This document shows, piece by piece, positions 58,441 to 64,000 of a stretch of DNA of 64,000 nt (positions are counted from its first letter, which is position 1; each line of letters starts with the position of its first letter). The notes under the pieces were generated by a model that was not told the origin of the DNA, searched no databases, and saw only the letters and a program-made list of their open reading frames with translations. The translations under genes and the position numbers were made by a program. This DNA is from Pelecanus crispus (lineage: Eukaryota > Chordata > Aves > Pelecaniformes > Pelecanidae), in assembly GCF_030463565.1 (NCBI RefSeq), contig NC_134675.1:18993862-19057861 (forward strand). The letters run 5' to 3'.

Positions 58441-59406
58441 TCATGATGGCCCTGGTTCATCTTCATCCCTTACTAAACGAACTGATTTTCTTGTGTGTTT
58501 CTTCTTTTTTATAGGGGCAACTGATACTGGTTCGGGTTGGTTCTCTGGTTTAGCCACGGTGCCTGCCACTGGGGTTGGAGTGGCTGCAGTACCTGTGGTG
58601 GGGGTTGTAGTAGCTGTAGTGCCTGTGGCTGTAGTTGGAGTAGCCGCAGTGCCTGTCACTGGGCTTGGAGTAGCCACAGTGCCTGTTGTTTTGTCATCTG
58701 ATCCAGAGACCCTCTCTTTTCCTTGAGGGTACTGAATAGTGTTGAACAGGGCTCTATAAGCATGGTCCAGTCCCCAGCATGTTGCAATGAGTTGTGTCTC
58801 TTTGGAGTCACCAGGGTGACAACATACTTTTCCCAAATACTTTACTAGTTCTTCAGGATTCTGCACTTGTTCAGGGGTGAAGTTCCAAAACACGGGAGGT
58901 CCCCACTGCCCTAGGTACTTGCCCATACGATCCCACACATCCTTCCGCTCATAACTCTCCAGCCTTGGGGCGGATCTCTGGATGATATTCTTAAATTGCT
59001 TACTAACCTTTGTCAAAACCAAAACAATATTCCCAAGAAGTATCAATAGAACTATCTTAACTGCCCAGGGATGTTCAAGATACTGAAAAGTTTCTGTAAT
59101 GAAGGAGGAAGCGTTATAGAAGAAGGTAGTGAAGGTGCCATTCTGTATTTCCTCCACAAGAAACCTCTCCGAGGAAAAGGTATAATTGCTAACTCTCTCC
59201 ATGAGGTAGTACCCGAAGTACAGTAATGACTTGTGTATGAAACCCAAATACCAAAGAATGCTCAAGGTCAGGGTTTTGATAAGGAACCTCACAAGCAAAA
59301 CATCCTTAATCACTGCAGAGCATAGTGCAACGCACAAACTGACAACAAGCTTTAACATGCACAGCCAAGAAAAGAACATGGCGCAGATCAGATGAACTAA
59401 TATCAT
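58441..59406 (-). CDS. Pre-gag membrane-glycoprotein leader ORF, 321 codons (copy C)
   Basis: An uninterrupted 321-codon frame between the primer site and gag, the best-preserved copy of this protein. Hydrophobic segments: residues about 2-32, 40-68 and 114-132. N-glycosylation sequons N74 (NYT), N89 (NGT) and N98 (NAS) cluster in the loop between the second and third segments. A conserved soluble region follows (about 134-230, with W-N-F-T and a CC pair), then a Thr/Ala/Pro decapeptide repeat (241-287), a basic KKKHTRK tail and an acidic end. It ends TGA, in frame with gag. I recognise no named family. Topology and position suggest a membrane-anchored glycosylated Gag leader. Expression is not shown. 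Confidence 0.75.
   Translation of the reverse strand: MILVHLICAMFFSWLCMLKLVVSLCVALCSAVIKDVLLVRFLIKTLTLSILWYLGFIHKSLLYFGYYLMERVSNYTFSSERFLVEEIQNGTFTTFFYNASSFITETFQYLEHPWAVKIVLLILLGNIVLVLTKVSKQFKNIIQRSAPRLESYERKDVWDRMGKYLGQWGPPVFWNFTPEQVQNPEELVKYLGKVCCHPGDSKETQLIATCWGLDHAYRALFNTIQYPQGKERVSGSDDKTTGTVATPSPVTGTAATPTTATGTTATTTPTTGTAATPTPVAGTVAKPENQPEPVSVAPIKKKKHTRKSVRLVRDEDEPGPS
58546..58686 (-). repeat. 30-bp tandem repeat in copy C leader
   Basis: Four to five 30-bp units encoding TGTAATPTP-like decapeptides, the same unit count and order as in copy B. Confidence 0.85.
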
Positions 59407-59473
59407 GACCGGTAACTGTTAACAGAATCCTTAATACACTCTGGTTAATCTGTTATTATCTCAAACCCTTTGT

Positions 59474-59491
59474 GCCCCACGTTGGGCACCA
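59474..59491 (-). promoter_or_regulatory. Primer binding site of copy C
   Basis: On the minus strand, TGGTGCCCAACGTGGGGC. It differs by one base from the tRNA-Lys1,2-type site of copy B, probably a CpG decay (CG to TG). Confidence 0.8.
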
Positions 59492-59499
59492 AAAAGGAC

Positions 59500-60074
59500 T
59501 GACGTGGTTTAGCCCCAGCCAGCAACTAAGCACCACACAGCCGCTCGCTCACTTCCCCTGCCCCGATCAGATGGGGGAGAGAATCGGAGGAGTAAGAGTG
59601 AAAACAACCACTCCTGGGTTGAGATAAGAACAGTTTAATAATTGAAATAATGTAAAAAATAATGATAATAATAACAACATAATAATGATGATAATAATAA
59701 TAACAATATACAAAGCAAGTGATGCACAATGCAATTGCTCACCACCCGACGACCGATACCCAGGCAGTTCCCGAGCAGCTATCGCTGCTCCCCGGCCAAC
59801 CCCCCCCCAGTTTATATACTGAACATGACGTCATATGGTATGGAATACCCCTTTGGTCCGTTTGGATCAACTATCTCGTCTGTGCCCCCTCCCAGTTTCT
59901 TGTGCACCTGGCAGAGCATGGGAAGCTGAAAAGTCCCTGACTAGCGTAAGGGCTACTTAGCAAAAACTAAAACATCAGCATGTTATCAGCATTCTTCTCC
60001 TACTAAATCCAAAACACAGCACTATGCCAGCTACTAGGAAGAAAATTAACTCTATCCCAGCCGAAACCAGGACA
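59500..60074 (-). repeat. 5' LTR of copy C
   Basis: A 575-bp LTR in minus orientation, ending on the plus strand with CCAGGACA at 60074. It has a perfect CRE, TGACGTCA (59826-59833), and the TATATAAA box (plus TTTATATA at 59811-59818). Confidence 0.94.
59811..59833 (-). promoter_or_regulatory. LTR core promoter: TATA box and perfect CRE
   Basis: The palindromic cAMP-response element TGACGTCA (59826-59833) lies seven bases upstream of TATATAAA (59811-59818, minus strand). Other LTR copies here have TGACATCA or TGATGTCA, so this copy may keep the ancestral CpG form. Confidence 0.62.
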
Positions 60075-61515
60075 GACAGAAAAAAAGGTGCATGCAACCA
60101 TACCCTTAGTCCAGATGGTATTATATGGAAAGAGCTTCCCCTACTCATTTTTCTAATCGTTTTTTTTCAGAAGAGGCTCTGTGGGATGCTTTTTCCATGT
60201 TTTATTTTAAATAAGGGAATCTCTGGAAAACGGTTTAATTCTCACTGTCTACAGTCATCTCTAGTAGTATTTTCTTTCCAGTACACTTCTGTGCTACTTT
60301 ACTGCTCTGCCACACCAGATATTCTCTAGTTTCTGCCACTTCACCGGTACAAGAGTATTAGATAGCAGTTTCCTTATATTTATGTATATACACATGCACA
60401 CAGAAAATGCCCATCAGCCTGGAAATTTAATTAGTGTGTCTCTGGTTAAAATTTGCTTCTGCTGCATGTGGGTGTATTATGCATACAGAGAATCAACTAG
60501 GGCAATAGGCCTCAGACTTTTTAAATGCGATTAACAGCAGCTTGTTTCTCATAAAGAAAGCAAAATTCTTGTGGGAAGAAAACTATTTTTTGCTTCTTCA
60601 TTTTGATTTATGACACCCTGAATCACTATTGAGTTTCTCATATTTATTGTATACAACAAACAGAAGATGCTTTTAAAAAATCACTCATCACCTCCTCGCT
60701 TCACCACTGTTCTGTGTTGCTACTTAAAAAAAGTACCTAGTGTGAAGCCATCAAAAGAACTGATAGCTCTTACAGAATTAGAGCACTTCAAAATTAGTTA
60801 TTATTAGTTATTATAAATATGTTTCCTCTGTACATAAAAGTGTTTTATTTCTGTTTCATAAAACAAAACCAGAACAAAAGCATGGGACACTGTGTTAAAA
60901 AAAGAAAAAAGACAGGATATAATTGGCTTACAGTCCTTGCATTCTGTACGTACTAATTTCTAGACTGTCTAGACCTTAGGAAATCAATTTGTTCCCACCT
61001 AAATTGTATAAAGTTTTTAAGAAGTCATCTGAATGTACTAGAATTAAATACCGTAGCCTGCTTAGGATAACTTAGAAACACATGGCTGGAAGACGCTATT
61101 GTGTCAAACCTACATCCTATTACCCATTTTATAACTTAGTAATTAAGTAGCCACAATGAAAGTTAGGACAAGAATCCAATGATTAAAGTTATCACAGAGC
61201 AAACAACTGGAAACAGTTAAGAGATAAAACAACATGCCAATCTCATGGAAAAGCAGGACTTTTTCCTAGAAAAGGAACTGTTTTGATCATTCTGAAGTTT
61301 TCTTATAAGAATCAGAGTTATTTGGTTTAGAATAATTTAGGATTGAAGTGCTAATCTTATTAAAAAAAGACCCAAAACAAAGTCTAAAATGAAATGGCCT
61401 TAAGAACATATGAATTAGGTCAGCTGTAAAATACACCAGTCATTAACCAATAAAGTAATGCGTGTCCTTCAGGGATGGTGGGAACTAATTAAACTTTAAG
61501 AGGTATAAGTGGCAA
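60075..61515 (-). other. SLC38A9 intron segment
   Basis: Unique-looking AT-rich intron. I searched it for the missing SLC38A9 exons and found none. Confidence 0.55.
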
Positions 61516-61649
61516 GGTTGGTTAGCTCAGTTGGTTAGAGCGTGGTGCTAATAACGCCAAGGTCACGGGTTCAATCCCTGCTCACTGCAGGGGGGTTGGG
61601 CTAGATGACCTCTCAAGGTCCCTTCCAACCCAAAGCATTCTATGATTCT
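61516..61649 (+). repeat. tRNA-Ile/CR1 composite SINE (TguSINE1-like)
   Basis: The head (61516 to about 61583) is a tRNA-Ile(AAT)-like sequence with an A box (TAGCTCAGTTGG), anticodon-loop CTAATAAC and a B box (GGTTCAATCCC). It passes into a CR1-type tail (GGGCTAGATGACCTCTCAAGG to ATTCTATGATTCT). This matches the architecture of the passerine SINE TguSINE1, as I recall it. The acceptor stem does not pair, so it is not a functional tRNA gene. Fourteen bases of its own anticodon region recur right after the tail (61648-61661). Confidence 0.85.
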
Positions 61650-61661
61650 AATAACGCCAAG

Positions 61662-62423
61662 TGTCTGTGCTGTTATTTGCCTCAGAGATTTGTTAATTAC
61701 CTTCAAAACAGAAACTCTTAAATCTTAGTTGTGCTATTCAACGCTATAAGTCAGATTTTCAAAGCTCTCAATTTCATCATTTATTCCCACAACTCTACAT
61801 ACCTAATTGATTGCATCCACAAAAGCTTGTGTGTCTATGCATGTACAAGGGTGTAACTAACCAATATGTTTTCTTTTGTAGCAATGCCAGACTAAAAATT
61901 GTTCCTTCACTGTGCTACAGTTCATTATTCCTTCAGGGATGCTTGCAGAAACTGTCTATATGGTAGCACTGTAACTATGTTTGCTGAAATCTAGAATGAA
62001 ACTAGATTTTTTTTTTTTTTCATTAACCTGGATCATTTTAACAGCCTAGTCTGTCATATGGCTGTTCAAATTGTTACACCCATGCAAACAAGGAGGGAGT
62101 AAAAGTACAAAGTGGAAACAAGCAACCAGGTTTGGGTTGTTTAAATTACACCAAGGAGCCCTATTACTCACATGCAAATCAGATAATTGGTACTTTGTCT
62201 TTCATTAAAAACAAACTTTAACAGAGAGATTGAGAAATTTGCTTTGAAAACATACATGAGTCTGTGCCCATAACTCCATACACAATTACTTATTCTCACT
62301 TGACTTTTCACGCAATGTAACAGAAAAAATCAAGATTAAGTAAACTGGACAATCCTTTTTCAGTATAAAGTCTTGATCTTTCAACAAGATAGCTGTAAAC
62401 ATTAACCAAGCATTAATACTTAC
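61662..62423 (-). other. SLC38A9 intron segment
   Basis: Intron down to donor GTAAGT (62418-62423). A T-run at about 62009-62020. Nothing else was recognised. Confidence 0.6.
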
Positions 62424-62594
62424 TGTATATAAACTTTCCTGTGTTGAACAGAAAATTGGACATAAGCACCCAATAAACAACCATGGCTCCAAACAGTGAT
62501 ACCATAGAAAATAAGAGGCTTGACCACTGACCAAAGGATCCAAAATAATACTTGCAAACATCTGGGAATTCCCAGTTTGAGGTATCTATTAAAG
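62424..62594 (-). pseudogene. SLC38A9: SLC38A9 exon, intact frame, most upstream in window
   Basis: A 171-bp exon with acceptor CTTCAG and donor GTAAGT. It encodes [20 protein letters not shown], then [20 protein letters not shown] and [11 protein letters not shown]. It matches human residues about 177-232, which include one transmembrane helix, with one codon more than human near the 5' edge. Near-identity to human in the [13 protein letters not shown] stretch makes the gene identification secure. Frame and splice sites are intact. Confidence 0.95.
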
Positions 62595-63426
62595 CTGAAG
62601 AAGATACAAAAAACAGAAACATATCTAAACAAAAGGTTATATTAGAGCCAGTAGAACTCTTCATAACAGGATGTGTTCATGTTTCAGAATATTCTGACAC
62701 AAATTTGCAGCGCTTCCAAGATTGCTGTTAACTTTAAAGTATAACATTCATTAGGAAACACTGTTCTATTTCAAACAGGCTACTACATTAATGTTGGGTG
62801 TTTGACTGAAGGAGCCTGAAGAAGTAGAGGCTTTTATTGTGGCCACAATACCACTTTGAGTACTTCCGGAAGCACTGGAATAAGACATGGTGGCAAAAAT
62901 GCAGCCATGCATTTGCAGCTAAAGCCTTTTGCAGGAGTTATAGCAAAGTAGGCCAGACCATGAACTAGTCCTCAACAATGCCCTCAAATGCTTTGTGAAA
63001 AGCTGCAGGTCTTAACTGCCATTTTTTGAGCAAGTCAGGGGTAGTTTATGCATAAAAGCACCAACTACAACAGCTGCAAGATTGGTTTTGAGCAATAAAA
63101 GTACATTCAAAGTAGAACCACTGTCAGTGAGGCAATCGTCCATAAATTGCTTCCAATGCAGAATGCAGAGTAAACAGTTGTACATATTTTAGAGACAGCA
63201 GTATTGCAGCTTTCAGGCAGCTAAATGATTATAAGAATCTTGTTGCTTTATAGGCAGAAAGGGACTTGGACAATTTCTTTTTTATATACAAATACTAGGG
63301 TAATACAGACATACAACACAAGTGGATGCAGCTACAGCCCAAGCTGTTCTACTGCAGAACATGATCAGAAATACATGTAGAGAACCGGACAGCGCTTATG
63401 GAGAAGGAGGGAAGCCTCTAGCTCTT
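62595..63426 (-). other. SLC38A9 intron segment
   Basis: Upstream intron with no exon recognised. The next exon (helices 1-2 of the transporter) must lie beyond the window or be lost. Confidence 0.55.
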
Positions 63427-63992
63427 TGTCCTGGTTTTGGCCGGGACAGAGTTAATTTTCTTCCTAGTAGCAGGCATAGTGCTGTGTTTTCGATTTAGTA
63501 GGAGAAGAATGTTGATAACACACTGATGTTTTAGTTGTTGCTAAGTATTGCTTATGCTAGTCAAGGACTTTTCAGCTTCCCATGCTCTGCCAGGTACACA
63601 AGACACTGGGAGGGGGCACAGCCGAGATAGTTGATCCAAACTGACCAAAGGGACATTCCATGCCATATGACATCATGCTCAGTATAAAAACTGGGGGGAG
63701 CTGGCCTGGGGGCAGCGATCGCTGCTTGGGAACTGTCTGGGTATCGGTCGGCGGGTGGTGAGCAATTGCATTGTGCATCACTTGCTTCGTATATCATTAT
63801 TATTATTGTTATTATATTGTTATTATTATAATTACTCTTTTACTTTATTTCAGTTATTAAACTGTTCTTATCTCAACCCAGGAGTTTTTCTCACTCTTAC
63901 TCCTCCGATTCTCTCCCCCATCCCATTGGGGTAGGGGGAGTGAGCGAGCGGCTGCGTGGTGCTTGGTTGCATTCTGGGGCTAAACTACGACA
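63427..63992 (+). repeat. Solo LTR of the ERV-L family
   Basis: A 566-bp LTR from TGTCCTGG to ACGACA with TGACATCA and a TATAAAAA box (63683-63690). The flanks CTCTT (63422-63426) and CTCTG (63993-63997) agree in four of five bases, a probable decayed target duplication, so it looks like a solo LTR. The window ends eight bases later, so a following internal region can be excluded only from those few bases. Confidence 0.85.
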
Positions 63993-64000
63993 CTCTGTAA

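Larger units (their letters stand above)
56179..60074 (-). mobile_element. ERV-L-like provirus copy C, 3' end lost
   Basis: Minus-strand order from 60074: 5' LTR, primer site, leader, gag, protease, then a junction into late RT and RNase H, ending abruptly at 56179 inside RNase H. The rest of RNase H, the integrase and the 3' LTR are missing. About 0.82 kb including the RT catalytic core is also deleted at about 57090. Leader to protease share one reading frame, as in copy B. Confidence 0.93.
14195..62594 (-). pseudogene. SLC38A9: SLC38A9 remnant, 3' part of the gene
   Basis: Seven exons on the minus strand match, in order, about residues 177-232 and 318-561 of vertebrate SLC38A9, by my recollection of the 561-residue human protein. 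That protein is an 11-helix lysosomal membrane amino-acid transporter that senses arginine and activates mTORC1 through Ragulator-Rag GTPases. GT/AG splice sites and intron phases are kept, so this is not a processed copy. Lesions: a CR1 inserted in exon 49611-50011, a TAA and 2-nt deletion in exon 41428-41574, 1-nt insertions in exons 55045-55153 and 14195-14361, and missing exons for about residues 233-317. The Rag-binding N-terminus lies beyond the window. The lesions exclude a full-length product. It may be a W gametolog or a duplicated pseudogene. Confidence 0.93.

Noticed and set aside
58418..58726. Plus-strand frame rich in Val/Ala/Pro
   Set aside because: It is antisense to the leader repeat array and has no independent support.
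61516..61590. Functional tRNA-Ile gene
   Set aside because: The A and B boxes and anticodon are good, but the acceptor stem has no matching 3' strand and the sequence runs into a CR1 tail, so it is a SINE head.
62286..62561. 91-codon minus-strand frame overlapping the exon at 62424
   Set aside because: It is in the wrong frame relative to the clear SLC38A9 reading.

Overview
This is eukaryotic DNA from a bird. It holds chicken-repeat-1 (CR1) LINEs with the avian ATTCTATG-type 3' tail, several avian class III (ERV-L-like) endogenous retroviruses and solo LTRs, and one tRNA-Ile/CR1 SINE of the kind I know as TguSINE1, which points to a passerine. There are no bacterial genes, operons or CRISPR arrays. 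Nearly every long open frame belongs to a mobile element.

The only host gene I recognise is SLC38A9, the lysosomal arginine-sensing amino-acid transporter that signals to mTORC1. It lies on the minus strand, spread in seven exons from 62594 down to 14195. Splice sites and exon phases are preserved, so it is not a processed copy. It is nonetheless dead: a CR1 3' end sits inside one coding exon (49662-49958), another exon (41428-41574) has an in-frame TAA and a 2-nt deletion, two exons carry 1-nt insertions, and the exons for the large luminal loop are missing between 55153 and 62424. Upstream exons would lie beyond base 64000. SLC38A9 is, to my knowledge, Z-linked in birds. A multiply broken, intron-bearing copy in DNA this rich in retroviruses therefore suggests a degenerating W-chromosome gametolog. 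That is an inference.

Layout: 1-4551, the 3' part of an ERV-L provirus (copy A) with its 3' LTR, abutting a fragment of a second LTR family (4552-4946). 5415-6631, a solo LTR with a 5-bp target duplication. 9872-11879, a CR1. 14195-16111, the last two SLC38A9 exons. 18079-19490, a CR1. 19931-20750, an LTR joined directly to an env-bearing class III-like ERV (20751-29896) that carries a nested CR1 (24620-26133). 32972-39830, a complete ERV-L provirus (copy B) with two LTRs, a tRNA-Lys1,2-type primer site and a 5-bp duplication. 41428-50011, three SLC38A9 exons with CR1s between and within them. 51589-52756 and 53103-53366, solo LTRs. 55045-55153, an exon. 56179-60074, a truncated minus-strand provirus (copy C). 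61516-61649, the SINE. 62424-62594, an exon. 63427-63992, a solo LTR.

The most unusual biology is in the ERV-L family. Ahead of gag, in the same reading frame, copies B and C carry a leader of about 320 codons predicted to encode a membrane protein: hydrophobic N-terminal segments, a loop with three clustered N-glycosylation sequons, a third membrane segment, a mucin-like Thr/Ala/Pro repeat and a basic tail. It resembles a glyco-Gag-style leader in arrangement only. It is separated from gag by a UGA found in both copies that show it, and gag is separated from protease by a UAG found in all three copies, while other stops are mostly copy-specific.
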